Counted from the first letter of the stretch, positions 42,677 through 52,918 are shown. The stretch: 64,000 nt of DNA from Thermoanaerobaculum sp964488355 (GCA_964488355.1 CAZAUJ010000012.1:26782-90781); one strand, 5' to 3'. Translations and numbers: made by a program. Notes: generated by a model not told the origin, from the letters alone.

Positions 42677-44545
42677 CTACCTCCGCGCCGCCAAGCTAAA
42701 GCGCGGCACTTCTTTTTTCGAAAACATCTCCACCTTCAGTATCCAGCGGCTACCACCGGTCGCGGCGAAAGAAAAGGCTTGCTCTCCCAGGAGCTTGCCC
42801 CCCTCCCCCTTCAAGCGAATCAGCAGCCTATGGTTGCCGGCAGGGACGGTAAAAGCGTCCTCCACGACGCCGCTGCCTCGCTTGCGGATGCCCAGGAACC
42901 CCTTGGAACCAAAGTCAAAGGCCTTGCGCCCCAAGAGGGAGCCATCCAGCTCCAACTCCACCTCCCCTTCGCTGATGGGGGAGTTGAAGTAAAGCTCCAA
43001 CCGGGAACTGCCGGTGGGGGTGGGTGTGGGCATCACCAACCCTACCCGGCTCACCGTCGCCTCCCCCCGCGGCCCGGAGCTCAGCTGGGACCGCGCTAGC
43101 TCCAAGCCCTGCTGCGCCAGCACGTTACCGGGATCGAGCTCCAGAGCCGCGGAAAAGGCTTCCCGGGCCCTGCCGAAGCGCCCGGCACGCAGGGCAGCCA
43201 TGCCCTCCTCCACCAGCGCCTGCACCTTGCTCGCCAGCTGCTGTTGCTGCTGGCGCGCCGACAGGGCCTGTTGCGCGCGCTCAGCCGCTTCTTTGGCTGG
43301 TCGGGAGTAGGGTGCCTGATCCCAAAGGAAAGCCAGCTTTTCTAAGGCCTTTTCCGGTTCCGTTTCCGCCTGAGCTGCCGCCTCCCGCAACGCCCGCGCC
43401 AGCTGGTGGCGCCGGGCCGCCTCCGCTCCCGTAGGCCCAAGGAAGGGGCCGTGGTCAATCTTTGCGTAGAGCAGAGCAAAGAGCAGCAACGGCGGCAGCA
43501 CCACCGCCGCCAGCAAGATAATGACCCAGCGGGTGGCAATGGGGAGCCGCCAAATGGAAGGGGGCTGCCGCTCGGCAACGGCGGGGGCTTGCTCCTCCGC
43601 GAGCGTGGTGGCCTTGGTGGCCGTGGCCACCATTTCCGATCTGGCCACCACCTGCTGGGAGAGGGGACCGGTAGCCTCGGCCGGCCTGGGTACCGAGGCC
43701 TCCGGCAAACCGGCCAACAGGCGGCGCAAGGCTTCCAGGGCGCGGGCTACCTCCAAGCCGCGGGGATACCGGTTTTCCGGGTTCTTTTCCAGCAACTTGA
43801 GGACGATGGGGTTGAACGCCGGTGGCACACCAGGTCGCACTTGCGAAGGCACTGGGGCCGGCTCATGCACGATCTTGTAGGAGACCTCGGTAAGGTTTTC
43901 ACCAGCGAATGGCCTGCGCCCGGTGAGCAGCTCGAACAGCACCACACCGAGAGAAAAGAGATCGGAACGACCATCCACCGGCAAACCCTGCACCTGCTCC
44001 GGTGACATGTAGTTGGGCGTGCCGATGAACTGGCCAGTGGTGGTCAGGTTGGAGGTGGCCAGGCGGGCCACCCCGAAGTCTGTAATCTTCACCTGGCCCT
44101 GGTCCGTGAGCAGGATGTTGGCCGGCTTGATATCCCGGTGCACCACACCCTTGCTGTGGGCGTAGTCCAGCGCCACCGCCAAAGCGGCGCCCAATCGGGC
44201 CATTTCGGAAAAGGAAAAGGGGTAGCCCTGGCGCAGAAGGTCGCGCAGGCTGCGGCCTTCCACGAACTCCATGGCGATATAGGAAAGGCCGGTGGCTTCG
44301 TCCACACCCGCGTCGTACACGGTGACGATGCCGGGGTGGTTAAGGATGCCTGCTGCCTGCGCCTCCCGTAGAAAGCGCGCTCGGAACTCCTCCGCTTCCT
44401 CCGAGCCCTCCGGTAAGACCAAGGTTTTTAGGGCCACTTTGCGGCCGATGACAGGGTCGGAAGCCAGGTACACCACCCCCATGGCGCCCCGGCCCAGCAC
44501 GCCCTCAATGTTGAAACGGCCAATGCGCTGCGGTTCCCCGCTCAT
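42677..44545 (-). CDS. Membrane Ser/Thr protein kinase (PknB type) with C-terminal TPR-like region
   Basis: A 622-residue receptor-like kinase: cytoplasmic catalytic domain (GRGAMGVVYLA, catalytic HRDIKPANILL, DFGVARL, APE-equivalent SPEQV), a linker, one membrane helix (WVIILLAAVVLPPLLLFALL near 345) and an external part with a TPR-like pair (MAALRAGRFGRAREAF) and a beta domain. The ATG at 44545 is preferred: TAGAAT (44561-44556) lies ten bases upstream, and the earlier in-frame ATG at 44557 overlaps that box. Targets are unknown; it neighbours FtsB-like and enolase genes. Confidence 0.9.
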   Translation of the reverse strand: MSGEPQRIGRFNIEGVLGRGAMGVVYLASDPVIGRKVALKTLVLPEGSEEAEEFRARFLREAQAAGILNHPGIVTVYDAGVDEATGLSYIAMEFVEGRSLRDLLRQGYPFSFSEMARLGAALAVALDYAHSKGVVHRDIKPANILLTDQGQVKITDFGVARLATSNLTTTGQFIGTPNYMSPEQVQGLPVDGRSDLFSLGVVLFELLTGRRPFAGENLTEVSYKIVHEPAPVPSQVRPGVPPAFNPIVLKLLEKNPENRYPRGLEVARALEALRRLLAGLPEASVPRPAEATGPLSQQVVARSEMVATATKATTLAEEQAPAVAERQPPSIWRLPIATRWVIILLAAVVLPPLLLFALLYAKIDHGPFLGPTGAEAARRHQLARALREAAAQAETEPEKALEKLAFLWDQAPYSRPAKEAAERAQQALSARQQQQQLASKVQALVEEGMAALRAGRFGRAREAFSAALELDPGNVLAQQGLELARSQLSSGPRGEATVSRVGLVMPTPTPTGSSRLELYFNSPISEGEVELELDGSLLGRKAFDFGSKGFLGIRKRGSGVVEDAFTVPAGNHRLLIRLKGEGGKLLGEQAFSFAATGGSRWILKVEMFSKKEVPRFSLAARR

Positions 44546-44580
44546 GCTGGCCACCATTCTAGCCGCCTTCCGTGCCCTCC

Positions 44581-44862
44581 CTAGCGCTCGGGGACAATGA
44601 CCACCACCTCCTGAGGCCTACAAACGTCAAGAAGCTGGCGCGCGGCCTGCGCCCGCGCTTCCCTGTCGCGCTCCAGGCTGAGGACCCGGAGCCTCAGCTC
44701 CCGCACCCGCTCCTGCAGCACCGCCCGCCGAGTGCGCAAAAGCTCCCACTGCACTCGGCTTTCGCGCAGCTGCGCCAGGCTGGTGAAGAAGTTCCAGGCC
44801 CAAAAGCCCAAAACCAGGGCGGCCAACCACAGCTTCAACAGGCGGTGCGGGCGAACAGCCAC
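44581..44862 (-). CDS. FtsB/DivIC-like septum formation protein
   Basis: A 93-residue bitopic membrane protein: basic N-terminus, one membrane helix (LWLAALVLGFWAWNFFT) and a charged leucine-rich coiled coil to the end. This layout and its position just downstream of enolase are typical of FtsB in many bacteria. It starts with GTG at 44862, 28 bases inside eno. It would act in the divisome with FtsL and FtsQ, which are not in the window. Confidence 0.85.
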   Translation of the reverse strand: MAVRPHRLLKLWLAALVLGFWAWNFFTSLAQLRESRVQWELLRTRRAVLQERVRELRLRVLSLERDREARAQAARQLLDVCRPQEVVVIVPER

Positions 44863-46124
44863 AAGCCTGCGAACCTCCCTCCCTCTCCCAGCTCCTCTTC
44901 GATGCGCAGCAAGCGGTTGTATTTGGCGGTTCGCTCGCCGCGCGAAGCGGAGCCGGTCTTGATCAGGCCGTTGCCACAGGCCACGGTGAGGTCGGCAATG
45001 GTGGTGTCTTCCGTCTCTCCCGAGCGGTGTGAAACCACCGCCTTCCAGCCGTGGTGCAGAGTCAGACGCACCGCATCCAGTGTTTCGCTGAGGCTGCCGA
45101 TTTGGTTGAGCTTGATGAGCACGGCGTTCGCTACCCCCTGCTGCTGCCCCTGCCGGATGAGCTGCGGGTTGGTGACAAAAATATCGTCACCCACCAGCAC
45201 CACCCGGGACCCCAGGCGCTCGGTCAGCAGCTTCCACCCTTCCCAGTCCGACTCGGCCAAGCCATCCTCAATCAGGACGATGGGAAAATCGCGCACCCAT
45301 TCCTCATAGCAAGCCACCAGATCGCCCGCGTCCAACCCAAAGCGCCCTTCTCCCGCCAAATCGTAGCCTTCGCCACTGAAAAGCTCCGAGCCGGCCGCGT
45401 CAATGGCCAAAGACACCTGCTCGCCAGGGCGGTAGCCAGCCGCCTCGATGGCACCCACCAGGAACTCCAGAGCGGCGCGGTTGGAGGACAGGTTGGGGGC
45501 AAACCCCCCTTCATCCCCCACGGAGGTGACGTGATGGGCAGCCTTGAGCTTGGCCTTGAGGGCGTGGAAGATCTCCACCCCCGCGCGCAGGGCCTCGGCA
45601 AAGGTGGGGAAGCCGTGCGGCACCAGCATGAACTCTTGGATGTCCAGACTATTGTCCGCATGCACGCCCCCGTTGATCACGTTCATCAGGGGCGCGGGCA
45701 GCACCACGCTGGCCGCGCCACCTAGGTAGCGGTAAAGCGGCAGGCCGCATTCAGCCGCCGCTGCCTTGGCACAGGCAAGGGAAACCGCCAGGATGGCATT
45801 GGCCCCAAACCGGGACTTGTCCGGCGTTCCGTCCAGGGTGCAAAGGGTCCGATCGATGAGGGCCTGGTCGCGCACATCCATACCCAAAAGGGCATCCGCC
45901 AGCTCCTCGTTGACGGCCTTGACCGCCGCCAGAACCCCCTTGCCGCCGAAACGACGGCTATCGCCGTCGCGCTTTTCCAACGCCTCGCGGCTGCCGGTGG
46001 AAGCCCCAGAGGGCACTGCTGCCCAACCTACCGCCCCGGAGGAAAGCTCCACCTCCGCTTCCACCGTTGGGTTGCCCCGCGAGTCCAGGATTTCACGCCC
46101 GCGCACCGCCACGATTTCAAACAT
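44835..46124 (-). CDS. eno: Enolase
   Basis: Interconverts 2-phosphoglycerate and phosphoenolpyruvate in glycolysis. The 429 residues include EILDSRGNPTVE, SGASTGSREALE, GDEGGFAPNL, the metal ligands in LAIDAAGSE and LIEDGLAESDW, VGDDIFVTNP, the catalytic Lys in LIKLNQIGSLSET and SHRSGETEDT. The ATG at 46124 has AGGAGG upstream, so a longer frame from 46169 is not needed. It overlaps the phosphohexomutase gene by eight bases. Confidence 0.97.
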   Translation of the reverse strand: MFEIVAVRGREILDSRGNPTVEAEVELSSGAVGWAAVPSGASTGSREALEKRDGDSRRFGGKGVLAAVKAVNEELADALLGMDVRDQALIDRTLCTLDGTPDKSRFGANAILAVSLACAKAAAAECGLPLYRYLGGAASVVLPAPLMNVINGGVHADNSLDIQEFMLVPHGFPTFAEALRAGVEIFHALKAKLKAAHHVTSVGDEGGFAPNLSSNRAALEFLVGAIEAAGYRPGEQVSLAIDAAGSELFSGEGYDLAGEGRFGLDAGDLVACYEEWVRDFPIVLIEDGLAESDWEGWKLLTERLGSRVVLVGDDIFVTNPQLIRQGQQQGVANAVLIKLNQIGSLSETLDAVRLTLHHGWKAVVSHRSGETEDTTIADLTVACGNGLIKTGSASRGERTAKYNRLLRIEEELGEGGRFAGLWLFARTAC

Positions 46125-47532
46125 GCCGCACCTCCTCTTCCGCTTGGCGAAACAGCCGCTTCGCTTCACGCACCAAATGGCGCAAGAGAAGCGTGGTGGG
46201 GGCTTCGGCGTACACCCGCACCTTCGGCTCGGTGCCAGAAAGCCGCCACAGCACCCAGGCGTCCCCCTCCAGCTCCAAAAGTAGCCCCTTCTCCGACCGT
46301 CGCCGCCTTACAGCCAAACCGGCAAAGTCCTTGTACTCTCGCGCCTGCAGAGCTGCTAGGGCAGCCGGGCTTTCCTCCCGCAGGGGCAGCTGGACGCGGC
46401 GGGAAAGCAAGGGTTGGTAACGCTCGAAAAGCCCGCGCACCAGCGAGCCCAAGGACTGCCCGCTGGCCCCCACCATCTCTGCCACCAGCAGGCAGGCCAA
46501 GATGCCGTCCCTCTCGGGCAGGTGCCGGGCCAACCCCAGGCCCGCCGACTCCTCCAGCGCCACAGCCAGCCGGCCCGACAGGAGCAGCGGCCCCAAATTG
46601 GGAAACCCCACCGCCGTCTCCACCAGTTCCAAGCCGTGGGCTTGCGCCACGCGGTCCACCAGGTGGGTGGTGGCGACGGTGCGGCCAATGCCCCCTGGCA
46701 GGCCACGGCGGGCCAAATAGTCCACCAGCGCTGCCAGTACCAAGTTAGGCGCCAGCACCCGACAGGACCGATCCACCACACCAAAACGGTCCGCATCCCC
46801 GTCGGTGGCCAAACCCAAGACGGCCCCTTCCGCTCGCACCGTTTCCCGCAGCGCTGAGAGGTTTGCGGGGCTACACTCAGGAGCGTAGCCCCCGAAGTAG
46901 GGGTCCTTGGTGGCGTGGATGAGGCGAACCGGCACGCCTCGGGCGAGGAGGACCCGGTCGAGGAAGTCCCGAGCCGTGCCAAAGAGGGGGTCCACCACCA
47001 CCTTTCCCGGCAAGCGGCGCACCGCCTCCCAGTCAATCAGTGCTTCCAGGGCCTGCCGGTAACCCTCGGCCAGGGATTCGCTCGTGGCCAACTGCGGTTG
47101 GCGCAAATAAAAGGTCTCAGGAAGGCTGGCACGCTGGCGCACCAACTCCTCCAACCGATCGGTGATCTCGCGGCCTGCCAACACCCCGTCCCTGGTGTAA
47201 AGCTTCACGCCGTTGTACTCTGGAGGGTTGTGGGAGGCGGTGAACATGACCCCCAAGGAGGCACCCCGTTGGCGGACGGCCCAGGCCAAAGCTGGGGCCG
47301 GCAGGTCACGGTCGGCCAGGACCGTAGGCACACCGTAATGGGTGAGCACCTCCACCGCTTCGTTGGCCAGCTTGGCGGAAAGCAGCCGCGTGTCGTAGGC
47401 CACCAGCACCGGCTCGCGCTGTCCCGTATCGCCCAGCCATTGCGCCAGGGCGGCCAAAAGCAGGCGCACCCGGTGAAAGGTCACGTCTTGCCCCACCACA
47501 CCTCGCCAGCCAGCTGTGCCAAAGCGAATCAT
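46117..47532 (-). CDS. Phosphoglucomutase/phosphomannomutase family protein
   Basis: A 471-residue alpha-D-phosphohexomutase. It begins MIRFGTAGWRGVVGQDVTFH, has the phosphoserine loop TASHNPPEYNG, the metal loop ATDGDADRFGV, the sugar-binding loop LEESAGLG and the C-terminal phosphate loop RLSGTEPKVRVY. These fit phosphoglucomutases acting on glucose or mannose phosphates rather than GlmM, which is encoded elsewhere in the window. The ATG at 47532 is the family N-terminus. It overlaps eno by eight bases. Confidence 0.92.
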   Translation of the reverse strand: MIRFGTAGWRGVVGQDVTFHRVRLLLAALAQWLGDTGQREPVLVAYDTRLLSAKLANEAVEVLTHYGVPTVLADRDLPAPALAWAVRQRGASLGVMFTASHNPPEYNGVKLYTRDGVLAGREITDRLEELVRQRASLPETFYLRQPQLATSESLAEGYRQALEALIDWEAVRRLPGKVVVDPLFGTARDFLDRVLLARGVPVRLIHATKDPYFGGYAPECSPANLSALRETVRAEGAVLGLATDGDADRFGVVDRSCRVLAPNLVLAALVDYLARRGLPGGIGRTVATTHLVDRVAQAHGLELVETAVGFPNLGPLLLSGRLAVALEESAGLGLARHLPERDGILACLLVAEMVGASGQSLGSLVRGLFERYQPLLSRRVQLPLREESPAALAALQAREYKDFAGLAVRRRRSEKGLLLELEGDAWVLWRLSGTEPKVRVYAEAPTTLLLRHLVREAKRLFRQAEEEVRHV

Positions 47533-47559
47533 CGCCGTCTGCAAGGCTACCACAGCTTC

Positions 47560-48447
47560 TTGCTGGCCTTGCTGTTGCCGGTCACGGACCCCCTGGCGCC
47601 GGCGCGGGCGGCGGTAACGGCGCTGGTAAACCAAGCTCGGCAGGAGGTAGGCCTTGGTCCCCTGGAGCCTGACCGGCGCCTGCAGCAGTTGGGCGACGCC
47701 TTTTGCCGCAAGCTTTTGCAGGAGGGCGGCAAAGGCCATTTCACTGCCGACGGCGTGCCGCCGTACCTGCGGGCGTTGCTTGCCGGCAGCCGCGGCTTCC
47801 ACCGGCAAAACGTGGGCAGCTACACCACCTCCGCCGAACTGACCCCGTCCCAGATCCCCGCCATCGCCGTGGCGCTGACCCAGACGATGCTGGCGGAAAG
47901 CCCACCCCAGGACGGTCATCGGCAAACCCTTTTGGAGCCTTCCGCCACGCACTTGGGGGTGGGCTTGGCCTGGTCTCCACACCGGCTGGTGTTGAGTCAC
48001 GAGGTGAGCACCCAAGGGGCGGAGCTGGAGCAGAGGAGCGCATGGTGCTTGCCTCAGGCGCCTCTCCTCCTGCGGGGCAAGCTCGTCCCACCTTGGCAGC
48101 TGGCCGGGGTGGAGGTGTTGTGGGAGCCGCTTCCCGGCAACGCCCCCTCCCCCTCGGCCGCCAGGTACAGCTACCCACCGCGCAAGGCCTGGCATCAGCC
48201 CGTGGAGTTCATCCCCGGCAGCGCGGTGGCCTTGCCGGGTGCGGTGAGCTGGGAAGGTGGCGGGCGCTTCACGTTCCGGCAGCGCCTGGGTTCCCTGCCC
48301 GGGGTGGAGCTCCTGGTGATTTGGGGTCGGCGCCCCGGCAGTCGCACCCTGGTGCCGTTGGCTTTGGGCGGATGCGTGGTAAGCCCCGAGCCACCGCCAC
48401 CTTGGCTGCGCTTTTGGGCACAGCTGAGTGAGGAGAGCACGCCATGA
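47560..48447 (+). CDS. Secreted CAP/SCP-domain protein
   Basis: A roughly 295-residue protein with a short hydrophobic leader (LALLLPVTDPLAPARA) and a CAP-type domain: AAVTALVNQARQEVGLGPL, RRLQQLGDAFCRKLL and SATHLGVGLAW. The rest is a beta-rich region with two or three cysteines. The start is uncertain: the best candidate is TTG at 47560, with no ATG or good ribosome-binding site. The frame upstream runs across the opposite gene. It diverges from the phosphohexomutase gene and its stop overlaps the cysteine desulfurase ATG (ATGA). Confidence 0.72.
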   Translation: MLALLLPVTDPLAPARAAVTALVNQARQEVGLGPLEPDRRLQQLGDAFCRKLLQEGGKGHFTADGVPPYLRALLAGSRGFHRQNVGSYTTSAELTPSQIPAIAVALTQTMLAESPPQDGHRQTLLEPSATHLGVGLAWSPHRLVLSHEVSTQGAELEQRSAWCLPQAPLLLRGKLVPPWQLAGVEVLWEPLPGNAPSPSAARYSYPPRKAWHQPVEFIPGSAVALPGAVSWEGGGRFTFRQRLGSLPGVELLVIWGRRPGSRTLVPLALGGCVVSPEPPPPWLRFWAQLSEESTP

Positions 48448-49592
48448 AACGGGTCATTTACCTGGATTACAACGCCACCACCCCGGTGGACCCGCGAGTG
48501 GTGGAAGCTATGATTCCCGCGTATACCCAGCACTTTGGCAACCCTTCCTCGCGCACCCACGCTTACGGCTGGGCCGCCGCTCAGCTGGTGGATCAGGCTC
48601 GCCAGCAGATCGCCGAGCTTTTGGGGGCAAGCCCCGAGGAGCTCATCTTCACTTCCGGTGCCACCGAAGCTAACAACTTGGCTATCAAGGGATTGGCCTG
48701 GCAGTCGCGCAAGAAGCACATCGTCACCACCGCCATCGAGCACCCGGCGGTGCTGGAGGCCTGCGAGAGCTTGCAGCGACAGGGCTTCCGCCTGACAAAA
48801 GTACCGGTGGGCGCGGGCGGTGTGGTGGAGCCAGAGGCGGTGGCGCAGGCTCTGGAGCCCGATACACTCCTGGTTTCGGTCATGCTAGTGAACAACGAGC
48901 TGGGCACCATTCAGCCGGTGGCGGAGGTGGCGGCCCTCTGCCGCGAGCGCGGCGTTCCGGTGCACTGCGACGCCACCCAGGCTGTGGGCAAGATCCCAGT
49001 GCAGGTGCACCAGCTGGGGGTGGACCTTCTTTCCCTTTCGGCGCACAAGTTTTACGGACCGAAGGGCGTGGGGCTCCTCTACCTACGCCGTCGCAGCCCG
49101 GCCCTCAAGCTACAACCCCTGCTGCACGGCGGCGGACAAGAACAGGGCCTGCGTTCCGGCACGCTCAACGTGCCGGGGATCGTGGGCATGGCCAAGGCTT
49201 TGGAGCTGGCGGTGGCCGACCTGGCCAGCGAAACCGCGCGGATTGCCGCCCTCCGAGATCGCTTGCGTCAGGGCCTCCAGCAAGCCTACCCCCGCCTGCT
49301 GGAAAACGGCGATCCCACGCGACGTGTGGCCAACACCCTCAACGTGAGCTTCTCCGGCCTGGACAGCGGCGCGCTTGTAGCCTCCCTGCCCCTCCTGGCC
49401 GTTTCGCCAGCTTCAGCTTGCGCCACTGCCAAGCCACGGCCCTCTCACGTGCTTTTGGCCATCGGCCGCAGTGCCGACGAGGCCGCCAGTGCCCTACGCT
49501 TCTCCCTCGGGCGCCCAACTACCGCCGAAGAGGTAGAGCAGGCGGTGGCCATGGTGATGGAAGCGGTGGCCAAGCTGCGACCACGACCCTGA
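48444..49592 (+). CDS. Cysteine desulfurase (NifS/IscS family)
   Basis: A PLP enzyme that takes sulfur from cysteine for Fe-S clusters or tRNA thiolation. The 382 residues show YLDYNATTPVDPRV, FTSGATEANNLA, EHPAVLE, CDATQAVGK, the PLP lysine in SAHKFYGPKG, and the catalytic cysteine in SPASACATAKP, within a short loop of the NifS (class I) kind. It is coupled to the CAP gene by ATGA and to mfd by TGATG. No scaffold gene (iscU) is adjacent. Confidence 0.94.
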   Translation: MKRVIYLDYNATTPVDPRVVEAMIPAYTQHFGNPSSRTHAYGWAAAQLVDQARQQIAELLGASPEELIFTSGATEANNLAIKGLAWQSRKKHIVTTAIEHPAVLEACESLQRQGFRLTKVPVGAGGVVEPEAVAQALEPDTLLVSVMLVNNELGTIQPVAEVAALCRERGVPVHCDATQAVGKIPVQVHQLGVDLLSLSAHKFYGPKGVGLLYLRRRSPALKLQPLLHGGGQEQGLRSGTLNVPGIVGMAKALELAVADLASETARIAALRDRLRQGLQQAYPRLLENGDPTRRVANTLNVSFSGLDSGALVASLPLLAVSPASACATAKPRPSHVLLAIGRSADEAASALRFSLGRPTTAEEVEQAVAMVMEAVAKLRPRP

Positions 49593-52500
49593 TGGAAGCT
49601 CTCCTGCCATCGCTGCACCGGCCGCTCCAAGCGCTCCTGGCCAAGGTCGGGGTGCCGCACCACGTCACCGGCGTTTGCCCCGGGGCTCGTGTCTTGGGGG
49701 TGGAGCTGGTGCTGGCGCAGGCAAAGCGGGCCCTTGTAGTGGTGCCCAACCCCGAGGACGCGGAGGAACTGGCTGCCGCCTACCAGTTGCTCTTCCCCCA
49801 CCTGCAGGCTGCTGTGTTGCCGGCGGAAGCGTTCTGTCCCTACTCGCCCGCAAGGCCCCCTTTTGGCGCCACGGCGAAGGCAGTGGCTGCCCTTTTGGCT
49901 TGGGAAGCGGGGGAGCTGGCGCGTTTGGTGATCCCCGCCCGCGCGTTAGCCATGCCGCTGCCGGCACCGGAGAGCCTGCGGCGTCGTTGCCTTTCGCTCG
50001 CTCCCGGGCAGGTGGTGGATCTGCGTCAGCTGGCCCAGCTCCTAGCGGAGGAAGGGTTCCGACGGGTGGAGGTGGTGGAGGAAGCGGGGGAGTTTGCCTT
50101 GCGGGGGGAAGTGCTGGATGTGGGCACGGCAGAGGGGTTTTTCCGCCTGGTGGCGGACGTGGACCGGGTGGAACACTTGCGCCTGTTTGACCCGCAAACG
50201 CAGAGGTCTACCCAAGAGGTAAACCAGCTCCTGATCCAGCCCCTCACGCTCTTCCCGCGCCATGCCCGGGCCCAGCAACAACTGGCCGCTTGGGCAGTGG
50301 CAAAGGGCTGGCCTGAGCTGGCGGCACGAGCGGAAAGCTATGATCCACGGGCGGAGCCGTTTCTTGCCCTGGTGAGCCCGCGCCTGGCCCCGTGGGAGCT
50401 GGAGGACGCGCTGGCGGTGGTGGAACCCGAAGCGGTGCGGGGAGAGCTGGCGCGCTCTTGGCTTTCCTGGCAACGCCTTCACCAGGCACAAACCCGCGAG
50501 CTTTCGTGCCCGCCACCGGAGCAGTGGCTTGCCCCGCCGGAAGCTTGCCTCCAGGCGCTGGAGGCAAAACCCACGGTGCAGGAGCTGGCTACCCGTCAAG
50601 GAGCCTTGCACCTGGCCACCGCGCCCACCCCCGCCTTTGCCTCCCGAGCGTTGTTGCTGGTGGAGGAGCTGCGCCGGGGGCTGGGCTTGCGACAGACACA
50701 GGTGCTGGTGGCCGCTTCCAGCGGTGAGCAGGAGCGGCTGGCACACCTGCTGCGCGACCACGAGCTGCCCTTCCGTCTGGGAGCGCCGGAGGAAGGGGGC
50801 ATTGGGTTGGTCCTGGGGCAGGTGGGGCGAGGCTTCGCCTGGCCACAGGCCCAGGTGGTGGTCTTTGGGCGGCGCGAGCTCACCCACATGCCCGCCGCCC
50901 CTTCCCGCCGGCGCACGTTGGCCCAGGTGCTCTTCGACCTGCGCGATTTGGCCGTGGGTGACTACGTGGTGCACGCTGACCATGGCATTGGCCGTTTCGT
51001 GGGCTTCCGCACGGTCCAGCTAGACGGGCACAGCCATGACTGCCTGGAGTTGGAGTACGCGGGTGGTGCCAGGCTGTTGGTGCCCATGGAGCGGGCAGAC
51101 TTGCTGCAAAAATACGCCGCCGCCGAGGCCGCCCCACCTCGCCTGGATCGCCTGGGAGGGAGCAGCTGGCGAGCAACCAAGGCTCGCGTCAAGGCGGCGC
51201 TCAAGGACTTGGCCGAGGAGCTTTTAGCCACCGCCGCCCAGCGGCAGCTCACCCCTGGCCACGCGTTCAGCAAAGATGGCCCCTGGCAAAAGGAATTCGA
51301 GGCTGCCTTTGAGTGGGAGCTCACCCCCGACCAAGAACAGGCGGTGGCGGAGATCAAGCAGGACATGGAGTCTCCCCGTCCCATGGACCGGCTGCTGGTG
51401 GGGGATGTGGGTTACGGCAAAACCGAAGTGGCCATGCGAGCGGCTTTTAAGGCGGTAATGGACGGGAAGCAGGTGGCCTTGCTCGCTCCCACTACCGTGC
51501 TGGTGGAGCAGCACTACCGCACCTTCACCCGCCGCTTTGCCGGCTTTCCGGTAGAAATCCGCATGCTCTCGCGCTTCCTGCCCGCGCCGGCACAGAGGGA
51601 AATCGTCAGGGGCGTAGCCGAGGGTACGGTGGACATCGTCATCGGCACCCACCGCCTCCTGGCCAGTGACGTGCGCTTCCGTGACCTGGGTCTTTTGATC
51701 ATTGATGAGGAGCAGCGGTTTGGCGTAGCCCAGAAGGAGAAGCTTAAGAAGCTTAAGGCCAACGTGGACGTGCTTTCCATGTCCGCCACTCCCATTCCTC
51801 GCACCCTGAACTTGGGTCTTCTCGGTTTGCGCGACGTGTCCATCATCGAAACTCCGCCCCGGGATCGCCTGGCGGTGCAGACGCATGTGGTGCCCTACAA
51901 TCCGGAAATCATCCGCGAAGCGGTGAACCGGGAGCTGGCCCGCGGCGGTCAGGTGTTTTTCGTCCATAACCGGGTGGCCACGCTGCCAGCTTTGGCTAAG
52001 CTTCTTCGGAAGCTGGTGCCGGAAGCTCGGCTGGTGGTGGCTCACGGGCAAATGGGGGAAAGGGAACTGGCGCGGGCCATGGAGGCCTTTTTCGACCACA
52101 AAGCGGACGTCCTCCTGGCCACGGCCATCGTGGAAAACGGCTTGGACGTGGCCAACGCCAACACCCTCATGGTCAACCGGGCCGACCGTTTTGGTTTGGC
52201 CCAGCTGTACCAGCTGCGGGGCCGAGTGGGTCGATCGGACCGCTTGGCCTTCGCCTACCTCCTCGTCCCCAACGACGAAAGCCTCAGCCCGGAGGCCCGC
52301 TCCCGACTGGCCGCCATTTTGGAGTTTGCCGAGCTGGGAGCGGGCTTCCGCGTGGCTGCTCGGGACCTGGAAATCCGCGGCGCCGGCAACATCCTGGGGG
52401 CGCAGCAGCATGGCCACCTGCGGGCGGTGGGCTACGAGACCTACTGCCGGCTGTTGGAAGAAGCGGTGGCCGAGCTCAAGGGCCAACCCTTGCCCGAACC

Positions 52501-52918
52501 TGCGCCAGCTGCGGACGTGCAGCTGGGCTTGCCACTGCGCGTGCCGGAAAGCTATATCCCGCAAGAGACCCTGCGTTTATCCCTCTACCGGCGGCTGGCA
52601 GCGGCGCAAAGCGAGGAAGAGCTGGCGCGGGTCTGGGAAGAAGCCGCCGACCGCTTTGGTCCACCGCCGCTGGAGCTCCAGAACCTGAGCCTGGTCCAGC
52701 GCGTGCGCCTCGCGGCGCAGCGCTGGGGGGTGAGAAAGCTGCGGCGCCATGCCTCGGGCTTGGACCTGCAGCTGGACCCGGCGCACCCCCAGGCGCACAC
52801 TTTGGCGGTGCGCATTGCCACCCGCTTTGCCCAGGCAAAGCTTTCCCCATCTGGCACCGTGCACATCCCCGAGCCCGTGCCCGTGGACGAGCTGGAGCGG
52901 CTCTTGCAGGCTTGCTAA
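49592..52918 (+). CDS. mfd: Transcription-repair coupling factor Mfd
   Basis: Removes stalled RNA polymerase and recruits UvrA to DNA damage. The 1108-residue protein has the UvrB-like N-terminal region, the RNA polymerase interaction domain (VGDYVVHADHGIGRFVGF near 455), the helicase core with Walker A VGDVGYGKTE and LIIDEEQRFG, the TRG region (GRVGRSDRLAFAYLL) and the C-terminal domain. It starts at ATG 49592, sharing one base with the desulfurase stop. It is convergent with the ClpX-like gene. Confidence 0.96.
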   Translation: MEALLPSLHRPLQALLAKVGVPHHVTGVCPGARVLGVELVLAQAKRALVVVPNPEDAEELAAAYQLLFPHLQAAVLPAEAFCPYSPARPPFGATAKAVAALLAWEAGELARLVIPARALAMPLPAPESLRRRCLSLAPGQVVDLRQLAQLLAEEGFRRVEVVEEAGEFALRGEVLDVGTAEGFFRLVADVDRVEHLRLFDPQTQRSTQEVNQLLIQPLTLFPRHARAQQQLAAWAVAKGWPELAARAESYDPRAEPFLALVSPRLAPWELEDALAVVEPEAVRGELARSWLSWQRLHQAQTRELSCPPPEQWLAPPEACLQALEAKPTVQELATRQGALHLATAPTPAFASRALLLVEELRRGLGLRQTQVLVAASSGEQERLAHLLRDHELPFRLGAPEEGGIGLVLGQVGRGFAWPQAQVVVFGRRELTHMPAAPSRRRTLAQVLFDLRDLAVGDYVVHADHGIGRFVGFRTVQLDGHSHDCLELEYAGGARLLVPMERADLLQKYAAAEAAPPRLDRLGGSSWRATKARVKAALKDLAEELLATAAQRQLTPGHAFSKDGPWQKEFEAAFEWELTPDQEQAVAEIKQDMESPRPMDRLLVGDVGYGKTEVAMRAAFKAVMDGKQVALLAPTTVLVEQHYRTFTRRFAGFPVEIRMLSRFLPAPAQREIVRGVAEGTVDIVIGTHRLLASDVRFRDLGLLIIDEEQRFGVAQKEKLKKLKANVDVLSMSATPIPRTLNLGLLGLRDVSIIETPPRDRLAVQTHVVPYNPEIIREAVNRELARGGQVFFVHNRVATLPALAKLLRKLVPEARLVVAHGQMGERELARAMEAFFDHKADVLLATAIVENGLDVANANTLMVNRADRFGLAQLYQLRGRVGRSDRLAFAYLLVPNDESLSPEARSRLAAILEFAELGAGFRVAARDLEIRGAGNILGAQQHGHLRAVGYETYCRLLEEAVAELKGQPLPEPAPAADVQLGLPLRVPESYIPQETLRLSLYRRLAAAQSEEELARVWEEAADRFGPPPLELQNLSLVQRVRLAAQRWGVRKLRRHASGLDLQLDPAHPQAHTLAVRIATRFAQAKLSPSGTVHIPEPVPVDELERLLQAC